The notes under the pieces: model-generated | What the model saw: the letters and a program-made list of their open reading frames with translations, nothing else | Database searches by the model: none | What the model was told of the DNA's origin: nothing | Part shown: one piece after another, positions 1 through 10,093 of the stretch | Numbering within the stretch: the first letter of the stretch is position 1 | Layout of the letters: each line of letters opens with the position of its first letter | Program-made: the position numbers and the translations under genes | Origin: DATBQN01 sp963799925 | GTDB taxonomy: Bacteria; Acidobacteriota; Thermoanaerobaculia; Multivoradales; UBA5704 | Assembly: GCA_963799925.1 (NCBI GenBank) | Contig: CAWCYZ010000002.1 | Location: forward strand, 496,001 to 560,000 | Direction: 5' to 3' | DNA length: 64,000 nucleotides

Positions 1-1162
1 CGGCGAGCCAGCGCCGCTCGGCGGCGAGGAGCGAGGGCAGGGTGAGCCCCGCGAGGACGAGGGCGAACGCGCCGGCGAGCGCCCGCGGAGCCACCGGCCG
101 GAGGGCCGGCGCCAGCGCCAGCCGGGCGAGGCCACCGAAGAGGAAGGCGAGGCCATAGAGGGCGGCGACGACCGCCGGGATGACGTACCACCCCGCGAAC
201 GGCGTCCCCAGAAAGGGGTAGACGGCGGCGATCGCGAGCCCGTAGGCGGCGAGCAGACGGGCGGCGCGGCCGCCGCGCCGCAGCACGAGGAGCTGGCCGA
301 GCAGCCCGAGCGCCAGGAGGAGCCCCCAGTGGCCGCCGAGGTGGCGCGGGAAGAGCCGCAAGCCCGGGCGCCACCAGTCCCAGGCGCCGGCCGCCGGCTG
401 CCAGGCGGCCCCGAGGCGCTTCGCCGTCCAGGTGTTGGGGACGACCGTGCCGAAGGCGAGCCGGGCGGCGAGGAAGCCTGCCGCGACCACCGCGGCGACG
501 GCGGCGGCGTAGCGCCAGGCGAGCCGCCGCCCCTCGCCCGTCTCGACGACGAGGACGAGGGCGAGGAGGCCGGCGCCCAACGCCGCGTCCGGCCGCGTCC
601 AGACCGCGGCCCCGGCGACGAGGCCCGCCGCGACCGGCCACCTCCCGGCGAGCGTCGCGGCGCCGAGGAGGAGCGCCAAGGCGACCGGCACCTCGCTTCC
701 ATGACAGCCCCAGACCCAGGTGCAGCCGACCGCGAGCGTGCCGCCGAGCGCCGCCTCGGCGGCGTGGCCGCGCCGGGCCCCCTCGCGCAGCAGGAGCCCG
801 GCGACGGCGACGAGCGCCACGCCCGTCGACAACGTGCCGAGCCAGGGGATGGAGATCGCGGTCAGGCGGCTCGCCGCGGCGAGCAGCAGGCCGAAGCCGG
901 GGCCCGTCGTGCCGAAGACCCGCTCGCCGGGGTTGAAGACGAAGCCGTGGCCGCGCGCCAGGTTGTCGGCATAGCGGTAGGTGATGAAGAAGTCGTCGAG
1001 CGCGGTGTCGCCGAGCCGCGCCACGAAGGCCGCGGCGAGGGCAGCCCAAGCCGCCACCGCCGCCCACAGGAGCCCGGGGCGCGGCGGCCGCGCCGCTTCC
1101 TCCTCCACCTCCCCCCGGCCCCCGGCGGCGCCGGCCGCCGCCCCCGCTCCCTGCGCGATCAT
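1..1162 (-). CDS. GT-C type polytopic membrane glycosyltransferase-like protein (3' end cut by window edge)
   Basis: Read on the minus strand from an ATG at 1162 to the window edge without a stop, at least 387 residues. After a short charged N-terminus comes a hydrophobic segment, then DDFFITYRYADNLARGHGF and a following NPGERVFGTTGPGF stretch. This DD-x-FITYRYA pattern in the first periplasmic loop, followed by many Ala/Leu/Val-rich membrane helices, is typical of GT-C mannosyl/arabinosyltransferase-like proteins that use lipid-linked sugar donors in the inner membrane. The acidic pair would be the catalytic or metal-binding site. The start lies 9 bp after the stop of the upstream CDF gene, so the two are probably cotranscribed. 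The substrate cannot be predicted. The protein continues beyond the left edge. Confidence 0.7.
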   Translation of the reverse strand, partial: MIAQGAGAAAGAAGGRGEVEEEAARPPRPGLLWAAVAAWAALAAAFVARLGDTALDDFFITYRYADNLARGHGFVFNPGERVFGTTGPGFGLLLAAASRLTAISIPWLGTLSTGVALVAVAGLLLREGARRGHAAEAALGGTLAVGCTWVWGCHGSEVPVALALLLGAATLAGRWPVAAGLVAGAAVWTRPDAALGAGLLALVLVVETGEGRRLAWRYAAAVAAVVAAGFLAARLAFGTVVPNTWTAKRLGAAWQPAAGAWDWWRPGLRLFPRHLGGHWGLLLALGLLGQLLVLRRGGRAARLLAAYGLAIAAVYPFLGTPFAGWYVIPAVVAALYGLAFLFGGLARLALAPALRPVAPRALAGAFALVLAGLTLPSLLAAERRWLA

Positions 1163-1170
1163 CCGCCGTC

Positions 1171-2095
1171 CTACACCGGATCCCCGTGCACGAACACCTG
1201 CGAGCGCGGGATCTCGCGCTCGACGGCGCGCAGCACGCGGACGGTCAGCGCGTGGGCGTCCTCGAAGCGAGGTGGCGCGGGGGATCTCGAGGTGGAGCTC
1301 GACGAAGCGCTGGCCGCCGGAGGTGCGGGTCTTGAGGTCGTGCATCCCGACGATCTGCGGCGCGAAGCCGCGGACGATCGCCTCGATCCGCTCGCGGTCC
1401 GCCGCCGGGAGGCCGCGGTCGGTCAGGTCCCCCAGCGCCTCGCGGAGCAGGCCGAAGGCGGTGTAGAGGACGTAGACGGCGACCGCCAGGGCGACCAGCG
1501 GGTCCGCCGGCCACCAGCCGGTCCAGCGCACGACGAGGAGCGCGGCGAGCGCCGCGGCGTTCACCCAGAGGTCGGCGTGGTAGTGGCGGCTGTCGGCATG
1601 GAGCGCCGGGCTGCCGATCTCGCGCGCCGCGCGGCCGAGGTGCCGCGCCACCCACCAGCTGGTGGCGAGCGAGAGGACGAGCACGGCCGCCCCCAAGCCG
1701 TTCTCGTGCGGCACCGCGCGGGAGAGCAGCCGCCGGCAGCCGACCCAGCCGAGCGACAGCGCCGCCCCGGCGAGGAACAGCCCCTGGGCGAGCTCCGCCA
1801 GGTTCTCGAGCTTGCCGTGGCCGTAGGCGTGGTCGGCGTCGGGCGGCGCGGCGCTGCGCCGTACGACGATCGCGTTGGCGGCCGAGATGAAGAGGTCGAG
1901 GAGCGAGTCGAGCGCCGCCGATCCCAGGGCGAGCGAGCCGGTCGCGAGCGTCCCCGCCACCTTGATCGCCACCAGCAGCGCGGTGGCGGCGACCGCGACG
2001 AGCGGCGCGCGGCGCCGCGCCCGCAGGCCGGCGAGCTCGGCGCCCGTGGGGGGCGCGAGGGGCGCGCCGGGCGGGGCTGGGGGATGTCCGTTCAC
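1171..2095 (-). CDS. Cation diffusion facilitator (CDF) family metal transporter, frameshifted near 1270
   Basis: The minus-strand translation gives a hydrophobic N-terminal half with SLALGSAALDSLLDLF and then the diagnostic DADHAYGHGKLENLAEL. The first Asp plus HAYGHGK form the metal-binding region of CDF (SLC30-like) Zn/Mn/Fe proton antiporters. A cytoplasmic ferredoxin-like domain follows, with MHDLKTRTSGGQRFVELHLE. Near 1270 the frame breaks. Removing one base restores FEDAHALTVRVLRAVE and the family-typical C-terminal FVHGDPV ending at a TAG at 1171. Without that correction the ORF runs on into the next gene. I used the GTG at 2095. An in-frame GTG at 2161, overlapping the upstream stop, is also possible, and neither has a clear ribosome site. 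It exports divalent metals across the inner membrane. The exact metal is unknown. Confidence 0.75.
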
Positions 2096-2144
2096 GTGCG
2101 CGGCGGGGCGCCTCGCGGCCTCGGCGGCTCGGCTCGCCGCGGCG

Positions 2145-3181
2145 TCAGGCGCCGGCGCCGCCACTAGCACCCGAGCCTTGGCGGGCGAGGAGCGCCCGCG
2201 CCTCCGCGAGCACCTTGCCGTCCTCGACCGCCCGCTCGGGCGACGGCTGCCGCGCGCCGAGGCGCCGCAGGATCGCGATCGCTCTCGCCTTCTCCGCCGG
2301 GCGATGGTCGAGGATCGCCTCGGCCAGGTAGAGGTCGTTGGTGGGATCGGCGGGCCCCAGGGCGGCCGCCCGCTCGAGCTCGGAGATGGCCTTGTCGCGG
2401 TCGACCCAGCCGGTCACGAACGGCACCTTGGGCGCCATGGCATGGAGGCGGCCGAGCAGGCGATGGCCGCCGGCGTTCTCGAAGCGCTCGTCGATCGCGA
2501 GCACCACCTCGCCATAGTGCCGCAGGCGATCGCCCACCCCCTGGCGGGCGGCGGCGAGCTTGCCGAAGGCGTCGGCCCAGAGCCCCCAGTCGACCGCGCC
2601 CCAGAGATAGATCGCCTTGGCCTGCGGCACGCCGGCGAGCGCGCGCGCCGTCTCCGCGGGCGACAGGCGGTCGAGCCGCGCCCGGCCGCCGCCGGCCTCG
2701 GCCCCCGGCAGCCGCCGCGCCAGGCGGTCGATCGCGGCCTCGGCCACCTCGCGCCCGCGGCCGAAGGCGGCCTGCTTCGCCTGCCGCGTCGAGGCGACGT
2801 ACTCGCCCTCGAAGTGATAGGCGCGCAGCAGCTTCCAGTAGAGGTCGAGGTCGTCGGGAGCGGCCTTGAGCGCCGCCTCGTAGGCGGCGACCGCCTCGCC
2901 GACCGGCCCCGCCTGGGCGCGCCCCCCCTGGTGCCCCTCGGCGCGCCGCAGCCAGGCGGCGTCGCCGCGCTCCACCGCGCTCTCGGCGGGCGCCGGAGCG
3001 CCCCCGGCGAGCCCGACGGAGAGCTCGGGGACGATGCGCCGCGGGGTGGCGCGGCGGGGGACGCGGGGGGCTCGGCGGCGCGAGAGCCGGCGCGGAGCGG
3101 CGCCGGCGCCAGCCCGAGGAGAGCGAGGAGGGCCGGGAGCGCGGCGGACGCGAGGACGTGCGAGGGACGGCGCGGGCGCAT
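2145..3181 (-). CDS. Exported TPR-repeat protein (TRAP TatT-like), frameshifted near 3030-3070
   Basis: Two minus-strand frames join to make one protein. The first starts at an ATG at 3181 and encodes a signal peptide (HVLASAALPALLALLGLAPAP region). The second carries the rest of the protein to a TGA at 2145. The junction lies where the plus strand has runs of five and six G, so one lost base is the simplest explanation. The body contains a TPR-like helix pair (GEAVAAYEAALKAAPDDLDLYWKLL), a central part with AKAIYLWGAVDWGLWADAF, and a C-terminal segment (KAISELERAAALGPADPTNDLYLAEAIL) resembling periplasmic TRAP-transporter TatT-like TPR proteins. The function is probably periplasmic protein interaction. 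No transporter genes lie beside it. It precedes the CDF gene in the same direction. Confidence 0.6.
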
Positions 3182-3249
3182 GGAGGGGCGCGCCTCGGCC
3201 TCGCGGGGAGGGACCCCCGCCGGCACGCCTCCTGCTATCATTCCACAGG

Positions 3250-3942
3250 ATGGCAGACGACGGCTCCGGCACGCGCCTTCCGCTCTTCCCGCTCCCCGAC
3301 GTCGTGCACTTCCCGTGCACCGACCTCCGCATCCACGTCTTCGAGTCGCGCTACCGCCGCCTGATCCGCGACCTGGTCGCCCAGGAGGACGAGGAGTCGC
3401 GCTGCGTCGGCATCGTGCTGGTCAAGCCCGGCCCCCCGCGGCCCGGCCGAGCGCCGGAGATCTATCCGGGCGGCACCGCCGGGCGCCTGGTGGATTTCGC
3501 GCCGCTGCCCGACGGCGGCGCCGACATCCTGCTGCGCGGCGAGTTCCGCTTCGAGCTCGAGCGCGAGCTCGAGCCGGCTCCCTACCGGCAGGCGCTGGTG
3601 CGGCCGATCGAGGAGCCGTGGCTCAACGAGCGCGACGCCGGGATCGTGGCCGTCAAGTCCGGCCTGGTCGACCTCGCCAACGGCCTCGCCGCCGAGCTCG
3701 GGGCGCGCTTCCCGCTGACGGCAGCCGACCTCCTCGAGGTCGCCGAGGACGGCACCTTCGAGGAGGTGGTCAACCGGATCGCCGCCGAGCTCGACCTGCC
3801 GGCGCCGCGCAAGTTCTCTCTCCTCGCCGAGTCGCTCCCCGACCGCGCGCTGTCGCTGGTCGCGATCCTGCGCAGCCGCAAGCAGGTGATCGACCTGCTG
3901 CGCCCCTACCGCCCGCTCGCCGCGAAGGCCGAGTGGAACTAG
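3250..3942 (+). CDS. LON substrate-binding (N-terminal) domain protein
   Basis: A 230-residue soluble protein. The N-terminal RLPLFPLPDVVHFPCTDLRIHVFESRYRRLI is the hallmark of the Lon N-terminal (PUA-like) domain, and no ATPase or protease domain follows. Stand-alone proteins of this type occur widely in bacteria and are assumed to bind polypeptides or modulate proteolysis; their biochemical role is not settled. The C-terminal half is helical (GTFEEVVNRIAAELDLPAPRKF) and ends in repeated Leu/Arg helices. The start is the first ATG after the divergent TPR gene. The HD-domain gene follows 81 bp downstream on the same strand and may be cotranscribed. Confidence 0.8.
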   Translation: MADDGSGTRLPLFPLPDVVHFPCTDLRIHVFESRYRRLIRDLVAQEDEESRCVGIVLVKPGPPRPGRAPEIYPGGTAGRLVDFAPLPDGGADILLRGEFRFELERELEPAPYRQALVRPIEEPWLNERDAGIVAVKSGLVDLANGLAAELGARFPLTAADLLEVAEDGTFEEVVNRIAAELDLPAPRKFSLLAESLPDRALSLVAILRSRKQVIDLLRPYRPLAAKAEWN

Positions 3943-4023
3943 GCGGAAGGGGATGCCGACGCCCCCGCCCGCGCGGGCGGGAGCGTAACGAGCCCTGGCC
4001 TCCCCTCCCCTCCGGGCTGCCGC

Positions 4024-5268
4024 TTGCTCTCCATCCGCGATCCGATCCACGGTTTCATCCGCGCCGACCCCCTCGAGGCGGCGCTGGTCGGCAGCCGGCC
4101 GCTGCAGCGCCTGCGCCAGGTCCACCAGCTCGGCCTGACCTTCCTCGTCTTCCCCGGCGCCGAGCACAGCCGCTTCAGCCACGCCCTGGGCGCCATGCAC
4201 CTGGCCGGCCGGGTCTACGACGCGCTCGCCTCCCGCGCCGCCGACACCCCGCGGCCGCCCGCCGGCGCGGACGCCCGCGAGCGCCGCCTGGTGCGCGCCG
4301 CGGCCCTCCTCCACGACCTCGGCCACGCGCCGTTCTCGCACTCGGCCGAAGAGCTGTTCGAGGGCGGCATCGACCACGAGGAGATGACCCGGCGGCTCAT
4401 CTCGACCCCCGAGGTCGAGGCCGCCTTCGCGCGCTTCGGACGGGGCCTCGCGACGGCCGACGTCGTGCGGCTGCTCGCCGGCGGCGGCGACGACGACGAG
4501 CGCCTGCTGGCGCAGATCGTCTCCGGCGAGCTCGACGTCGACAAGATGGACTACCTGCTGCGCGACAGCCTCTTCTGCGGCGTCCGCTACGGCAGCTACG
4601 ACCTCGACCGCCTGCTCGACACGCTGCTGCCGATCGCCGACCCGGCGACGGGCGAGCGGGGGATCGGGCTCGACGAGGGGGGCGTCCACGCCGTCGAGGC
4701 GCTGGTCCTGGCGCGCTATTACATGTTTACGCAGGTGTACTTCAACGTCACGGGCAAGGCCCTCGAGCTGCACCTCAACGCCTGGCTCGCCGAGAGCGGC
4801 GTGCGCTGGGCGGCCGACCCCGAGGCGTTCCTCGGCCAGGACGACATCTCGATCTGGTCGGCGATGCGGGCCTCGCCTTCGCTCCACGCGCGGGCGGTGG
4901 TCGCGCGCGAGCACTTCCCCCTCGCTTTCGAGACCCGCGAGCACCTGTCGCCCGCCGAGAAGGAGCGCTTCGAGGCCCTCCTGCCGCCGCTCGAGCGCCG
5001 CTTCGGGACCGGCAACCTCCTGGTGTCGAACGCCACCAAGGACTCCCATCGCCTGGCGGCCAGCCGCGTCCTGGTGCGGCGCTACGACGGCACGCTCGAG
5101 CCGATGGCGCAGGCGAGCCAGTTCATCGGCCACCTGGGGCGGATCGAGCGCTACCGCGTCTACACCCCGCCCGCCCTGCGCCAGGCGGTGGGGGCGGCGC
5201 TCGGCGAGCTCTGGGCCGAGAGCCCGCGCGCCGAGCCGCCCGCGGCGGCTACCCCGGCGACCCGCTAG
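4024..5268 (+). CDS. HD-domain phosphohydrolase (dGTPase/SAMHD1-like)
   Basis: A 414-residue protein starting IRDPIHGFI, the signature opening of HD superfamily phosphohydrolases related to YdhJ, SAMHD1 and dGTP triphosphohydrolases. The metal ligands are visible as H-x3-F-x-H (HSRFSHALGAMHLA, around residue 43), the HD pair in LLHDLGHAPFSHS (around residue 98) and the later D in GELDVDKMDYLLRDSLFCGV. The C-terminal half matches the helical partner region of this family. It probably hydrolyses a nucleoside triphosphate or related phosphoester in the cytoplasm; the substrate is unknown. I chose the TTG at 4024 because conservation begins immediately and no closer ATG is in frame. Confidence 0.82.
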   Translation: MLSIRDPIHGFIRADPLEAALVGSRPLQRLRQVHQLGLTFLVFPGAEHSRFSHALGAMHLAGRVYDALASRAADTPRPPAGADARERRLVRAAALLHDLGHAPFSHSAEELFEGGIDHEEMTRRLISTPEVEAAFARFGRGLATADVVRLLAGGGDDDERLLAQIVSGELDVDKMDYLLRDSLFCGVRYGSYDLDRLLDTLLPIADPATGERGIGLDEGGVHAVEALVLARYYMFTQVYFNVTGKALELHLNAWLAESGVRWAADPEAFLGQDDISIWSAMRASPSLHARAVVAREHFPLAFETREHLSPAEKERFEALLPPLERRFGTGNLLVSNATKDSHRLAASRVLVRRYDGTLEPMAQASQFIGHLGRIERYRVYTPPALRQAVGAALGELWAESPRAEPPAAATPATR

Positions 5269-5414
5269 GCGAGCCGGCGGCGAGAGCTCCCCCGCTCCAG
5301 ATTCTTGGAGCGGCCGATCAAACGGCCGGATCGCCGCGGCCGCCCCTCCGCTCGCCTCACGCGCAAACCTCTTGTTTCCAACGGCTTGAAAATCGCTCGC
5401 GCGAGCGTAATCCC

Positions 5415-5429
5415 TGGCATAACGATTGC
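5415..5429 (+). promoter_or_regulatory. Sigma-54 type -24/-12 promoter for the TonB receptor
   Basis: The sequence TGGCAT-AACGA-TTGC has the GG-N10-GC spacing required for RpoN promoters and matches TGGCACG-N4-TTGC at most positions. It sits in the only sizeable non-coding stretch here (5269-5581), whose AT-richer core stands out locally. Transcription would start near 5441, giving a leader of about 140 nt before the ATG at 5582. I saw nothing else of note in this 313-bp gap except the ribosome site AAAGGAG at 5570-5576. Confidence 0.55.
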
Positions 5430-5581
5430 CTTAAGTAGCAGCACTAAGAAGCCTGACCAACCCGCGCCCCTCGGGGTCGCGGCGCTCAGCTTTAGAAACG
5501 GCCGCGCCCCCCAGAGGGCCCGGCCGGCGGTCGCCGGCCCCCCGCGCGCGGCGTGGGGCCCTTCCTCGAAAGGAGTCCTCT

Positions 5582-8559
5582 ATGCGACGTAGAGCCACGT
5601 TCCTCAGCCTGGCGCTCATCCTGCTGCTCGCCTGGCCAGCCCTGGCGCAGAACCCGACGGGCCGGCTGACCGGCCACGTGACCAACCAGGGCAAGCCCCT
5701 CCCCGGGGCCACCGTGACGGCGACCTCGCCCAACCTCCAGGGCACCCGCACCACGGTGAGCTCCGCCAACGGCGACTACCTGTTCGCGGCGCTGCCGCCC
5801 GGCGAGTACACGGTGACCTTCGAGCTCCAGGGGCTCGACACCGTCCGGCTCCCGGTCACCGTCGCCGCCGCCCAGGAGACCCCGCTCGACGCCGAGCTGG
5901 CGGTGACGCGGCTGAAGGAGGAGATCGTCGTCACCGGCAACCTCGAGACCATCTCCGAGGGCGTGCAGTCGGCGACGACCTACACCCAGAAGCTGGTCGA
6001 CGCGCTGCCGTTGAACCGCACGCTCGAGGACATCGTCGCCCTCGCCCCCGGCGTCCACGCGACCGGGCCCGGCAAGGGCACCGACTCGCAGCTCGCCGCC
6101 TTCAGCATCTCGGGCGCCATGAGCTTCGAGAGCCTGTTCCTGGTCAACGGCGTGACGGTCAACGAGAACCTCCGCGGCCAGCCCTTCGACCTCTTCATCG
6201 AGGACGCCGTCCAGGAGACGACGACCGCCTCGGCGGCGATCTCGGCGGAGTATGGCCGCTTCTCGGGCGGCGTCGTCAACATCATCACCAAGTCGGGCGG
6301 CAACGACTTCAGCGGCTCGCTCCGCACCAGCTTCACCAACCAGCGGTGGGGGGCGTACACGCCGCTGACCAAGGTGCAGACCGACAAGACCATCCCCACC
6401 TACGAGGCCACCCTCGGCGGGCCGATCGCCAAGGACCGCCTGTGGTTCTTCCTCGCCGGCCGGCAGTTCGACCGCACCACGACGGCGACCACCGCCGCGC
6501 CCACCCTCTTTCCCTACGCGACCGGCGACAACCAGAAGCGCTACGAGGGCAAGCTCACCGCGTCGCTCACCCCGCAGCAGTCGCTGATCGCCTCCTACAT
6601 CAAGGTCGACGAGACCCAGCCCGGCAACTCCTTCAGCACCATCCTCGATCTCGACTAGCGTCTACACCCGCGAGGTGCCGGCGGAGCTCGCCTCCGGCAG
6701 CTACACCGGCCTCTTCGGCCAGAACTTCTATCTGACCGGCCAGTACTCGCAGCGCAAGTTCACCTTCGAGAACTCGGGCGCCCCGTCGACCGACCTCATC
6801 GCCGGGACGCTGCTGATCGCGCGCCAGCTCAACAATGCGCGCTACCACAGCCCCACCTTCTGCGGCATCTGCGGCCCGGAGAACCGCGACAACAAGGACG
6901 GCCTGGTCAAGGGCTCGTACTTCCTGTCGACCGCCGGCGCCGGCACCCACGAGCTGATCGGCGGGCTCGATCAGTTCAAGGACATCCGCCGCGCCAACAA
7001 CCATCAGTCGGGGAGCGACTTCCGCATCCTCGGCACCACCGCCGTGATCAACTCCGCGAAGGAGCATCCTGCCCGTCTTCCTCCCCGGCTCGACGATCAT
7101 CCAGTACAACCCGATCTCCGAGAGCAGCCAGGGCACCGACTTCAAGACCGACTCGGCCTTCGTCAACGACAACTGGCGCCTGAACGACCGCTTCAGCTTC
7201 AACCTCGGCCTGCGCTACGACAAGAACGACGGCCGCGACTCCGGCGGCGCGCTGGTCGCCAAGGACAGCGCCCTCTCCCCCCGCCTCGCCGCGGTCTACG
7301 ACCCCAAGGGCAGTGGCGACTGGGTGTTCGACCTCTCCTACGCCAAGTACGTGGCGGCGATCGCCAACTCGATCGCCGACAGCAGCACGGCCGCCGGTCA
7401 GCCGGCGCAGTTCCGCTGGACCTACAACGGCCCGGCGATCATGGGCCTGTCGCAGGACGAGGCCATCCGCCAGCTCTTCAACTGGTTCAACGGCGTCGGC
7501 GGCATCCACGACACCAAGGACCTGACGCAGGCGATCATCCCGGGCTTCAGCACCGTCGTCCGCGGCTCGCTCGACTCGCCCAACGTCCAGGAGTACAGCC
7601 TCGGGGTCACCAAGCGGCTGGGCAGCCGCGGCCTGATCCGCGCCGACGTCATCCACCGGAAGTTCGCCGACTTCTACGCCAACCGGACCGACCTCGCGAC
7701 CGGGCGGGTGACGTCGCCGGCCGGCCCCTCGGACCTGACCCTGGTGGTCAACGACAACAAGGACCTGTCGCGCAAATATGACGGCGTCGACATCCAGGCC
7801 CGCTACCGCTTCTCGCGCTTCGACGTCGGCGGCGGCTGGACCATCTCCCACGCCTACGGCAACTGGGACGGCGAGAACTTCGGCTCCGGCCCGATCCCCT
7901 CGGACCTGCCGACCTATCCGGAGTATCGCCAGGCGAGCTGGAACCTGCCGAGCGGCGACCTCGCCGTCGACCAGCGCCACAAGGTGAACTTCTACGCCAT
8001 CTACACGCCGTTCTCGACCGAGCGTCACTCGCTGAGCATGAGCCTGCTGCAGAGCTTCTTCTCGGGCCTTCCCTATCAGGCGGTGCAGACCATCACGTTC
8101 ACCGACAAGACGGTCACCCCGTCGGTCCCGGTGATCCCCAACCCGGGCTACGTCACGCCGCCCACCACGGGCCTCGTCAACTATTACTTCTCGCCGCGCG
8201 CCGCCTTCCGCACCGACAACGTGCTGCGCACCGACCTGGCGCTCAACTACGACTTCAAGTTCTCGAAGATCGACCTCTTCCTCAGCCCGCAGGTCATCAA
8301 CGTGTTCAACGCCCACAAGATCGACACCACCGACTCGCGCTACTTCAACAGCACGGTGTTCACCGCCGACACCGGCGGCACCTGCGCCCACGCCGGCGCC
8401 GGCGGCGGCCCCGGCCCCTGCCTGCCGTTCAACCCCTTCACCACCAAGCCGGTCGAGGGCGTCAACTGGCAGAAGGGCCCGACCTTCGGCCAGGCGACCA
8501 ACCAGCTCGGCTTCCAGCAGCCGCGCACCTTCCGCTTCTCGGTCGGCCTGCGCTTCTAG
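5582..8559 (+). CDS. TonB-dependent outer-membrane receptor with carboxypeptidase-regulatory-like N-terminal domain; two frameshifts
   Basis: A strong ribosome site (AAAGGAG) precedes the ATG. A signal peptide ends ALAQ; then comes a carboxypeptidase-regulatory-like Ig-fold (GHVTNQGKPLPGATVTATS, NGDYLFAALPPGEYTV). A plug domain follows (EEIVVTGNL, ISGAMSFESLFLVNGV, AEYGRFSGGVVNIITKSGGN), then a long beta-barrel ending in RFSVGLRF, the terminal-Phe signal of outer-membrane barrels. About 970 residues, normal for Acidobacteriota receptors of this kind. The frame breaks near 6655 and near 7063; each is consistent with one inserted base, and barrel-like sequence continues in the new frame. It should bind and import an unknown large ligand using TonB energy. 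It is monocistronic, between a sigma-54-like promoter and a strong terminator. Confidence 0.85.
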
Positions 8560-8583
8560 CGCTCCGTCAGCCGTAAGACGCCG

Positions 8584-8618
8584 AGAGCCCCGGCCGCGAC
8601 GGCCGGGGCTCTTTGCTT
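8584..8618 (+). terminator. Rho-independent terminator of the TonB receptor gene
   Basis: A perfect 12-bp stem (AGAGCCCCGGCC / GGCCGGGGCTCT) with a GCGAC loop, followed by TTTGCTTTG, lies 25 bp after the receptor stop. The T-rich side faces the plus strand, so it ends receptor transcription. It may also separate this unit from the convergent SRPBCC operon. Confidence 0.75.
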
Positions 8619-8653
8619 TGCGGGCAGGACGGACGGCGCGGGCGAGGCGGGGC

Positions 8654-9133
8654 TCAGCCGGCGGCTCGCGCCGTCGCCTCGGCCAGGCGCCGGAGCGCGG
8701 CGCGCCAGCGGGCGCGGTAGCTCTCCCAGACGGTCAGGCAGAGCGAGAGGGGCAGGCGCTGGAAGCCGCTCTGGAGGACGTCGAGCTCGGCGCCGGCGGC
8801 ATGCGGATGGATCTCGAGAGCGAGGCGGGTCGCGGCGCTCCAGCCGGCGTCGAGGCGCTCGAAGGCGAGCACCCAGCGGCGCGGCGGCGCGTACTCGACC
8901 GTCGTGCCGCGCTCGCGCACCGCCGCCCCCTGGCCGGCTTCCCCGCTGCCGTCGCCGGTCAGCCGCAGCGAGCCGCGCGGCCCGGGCTCGACCGCGGCCT
9001 CGTCGGCGAGCCAGCGGGCGAGCCGCGCCGGCTCGATCAGCCAGAGCCAGGCCTCCTCCGGCGGCAGCGCCAGCGCCTGGCGGCAGCGCAGCTGCACCCC
9101 GGGGATGTCGCCCTCGCGGATGGCCTCGGTCAT
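8654..9133 (-). CDS. SRPBCC (START/Bet v1-like, AHSA1-type) ligand-binding domain protein
   Basis: A 159-residue single-domain protein. The N-terminal strand LRCRQALALPPEEAWLWLIEPARLARWLADEA fits the AHSA1-type SRPBCC fold, where a hydrophobic ligand sits in a helix-grip cavity. A C-terminal amphipathic helix (WESYRARWRAALRRLAEA) closes such folds. Its ATG overlaps the stop of the upstream TIGR01777 epimerase gene (ATGA), so the pair is translationally coupled. This partnership recurs because many TIGR01777 proteins are fused or adjacent to SRPBCC domains. The ligand is unknown. Confidence 0.75.
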   Translation of the reverse strand: MTEAIREGDIPGVQLRCRQALALPPEEAWLWLIEPARLARWLADEAAVEPGPRGSLRLTGDGSGEAGQGAAVRERGTTVEYAPPRRWVLAFERLDAGWSAATRLALEIHPHAAGAELDVLQSGFQRLPLSLCLTVWESYRARWRAALRRLAEATARAAG

Positions 9134-10059
9134 CGACCCGGCGCCGTCCCGGCTACCAACAGGTCGCGGAGCGCCGGCTCGAGCTCCGGGAAGCGGAAGG
9201 CGTAGCCGAGCTCCTGCAGCCGCCGCGGCACCTCGCGCTGGCCCTCGAGGACCATCGCCGCCATCTCGCCGAGGACCAGATGGAGCGCGAAGCCCGGCGC
9301 CGGCAGGAAGGCCGGGCGGTGGAGGACCGCGGCAGCGGCGCGGGTGAAGTCGCGGTTGGTGACCGGGTTGGGCGCGGCGAGGTTGAAGGGGCCGCGCGCC
9401 GCCTCGTTCTCGAGCAGGAAGCGGATGGCGCCCACCTCGTCGGCCAGGTGGATCCACGGCAGCCACTGGCGGCCGTCGCCGAGCGGGCCGCCGACCATCA
9501 GTTTGATCGGCAGGGTCATCTTGGGGAGGGCCCCGCCCTGCCGCGCCAGGACGACGCCGGTGCGGAGGACGGCGCGCCGGACCCCCAGGCCCTCGACGGC
9601 GGCGGTCGAGGCCTCCCAGTCGCGGCAGACCTCGGCCAGGAAGCCGCCGCCGGCCGGATGGTCCTCGGCGACCGGCTCGTCGCCGCACGGTCCGTAGTAG
9701 CCGACCGCCGAGCCCTGGAGGAGGACGCGCGGCCGGGCCCCCGCGGCGCGGATGGCGGCGACCACCGCCTCGCCCGAGCGCACGCGGCTCTCCCGGATGC
9801 GCCGCTTCCTGTCCGCCGTCCAGCGCCCTTGGGCGATGCTCTCGCCGGCCAGGTGGACGATCGCGGTGTCGGCGGTCAGGAGCTCCGCCCAGCCCGCCGC
9901 CGTGAGGCCGTCCCAGCGCGCCGCGCGGGCGCCGGCGGGCAGGCCGCGGACCGTCTCCGGGTTGCGGCTCAACACCACCACCTCGTGACCGGCGCCCGCC
10001 AGCTCGCCGCTCACCCCGCGGCCGATCAGGCCGCTGCCGCCCGTGATCACGATGCGCAC
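9130..10059 (-). CDS. TIGR01777 family NAD(P)-dependent epimerase/SDR (YfcH-like)
   Basis: A 309-residue extended SDR protein. The N-terminal nucleotide-binding motif is MRIVITGGSGLIGRGV. It is followed by IVHLAGESIAQGRWT and VLLQGSAVGYYG, all diagnostic of the TIGR01777/SDR39U1 family. The YYG tyrosine replaces the usual YxxxK region. The C-terminal DUF1731-like tail (VLEGQREVPRRLQELGYAFRFPELEPALRDL) is complete. The reaction is not established for the family. The gene lies 34 bp after an ABC exporter and overlaps the SRPBCC gene, forming a minus-strand operon. Confidence 0.88.
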   Translation of the reverse strand: MRIVITGGSGLIGRGVSGELAGAGHEVVVLSRNPETVRGLPAGARAARWDGLTAAGWAELLTADTAIVHLAGESIAQGRWTADRKRRIRESRVRSGEAVVAAIRAAGARPRVLLQGSAVGYYGPCGDEPVAEDHPAGGGFLAEVCRDWEASTAAVEGLGVRRAVLRTGVVLARQGGALPKMTLPIKLMVGGPLGDGRQWLPWIHLADEVGAIRFLLENEAARGPFNLAAPNPVTNRDFTRAAAAVLHRPAFLPAPGFALHLVLGEMAAMVLEGQREVPRRLQELGYAFRFPELEPALRDLLVAGTAPGR

Positions 10060-10093
10060 CGTCCGCCCTCCTCTCGCTCGTGGCCGCCGGCCG

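Noticed and set aside
329..2167. 612-codon plus-strand open frame over the first genes
   Set aside because: Low-complexity Arg/Ala/Gly translation; the minus strand encodes recognisable GT-C and CDF proteins over the same region.
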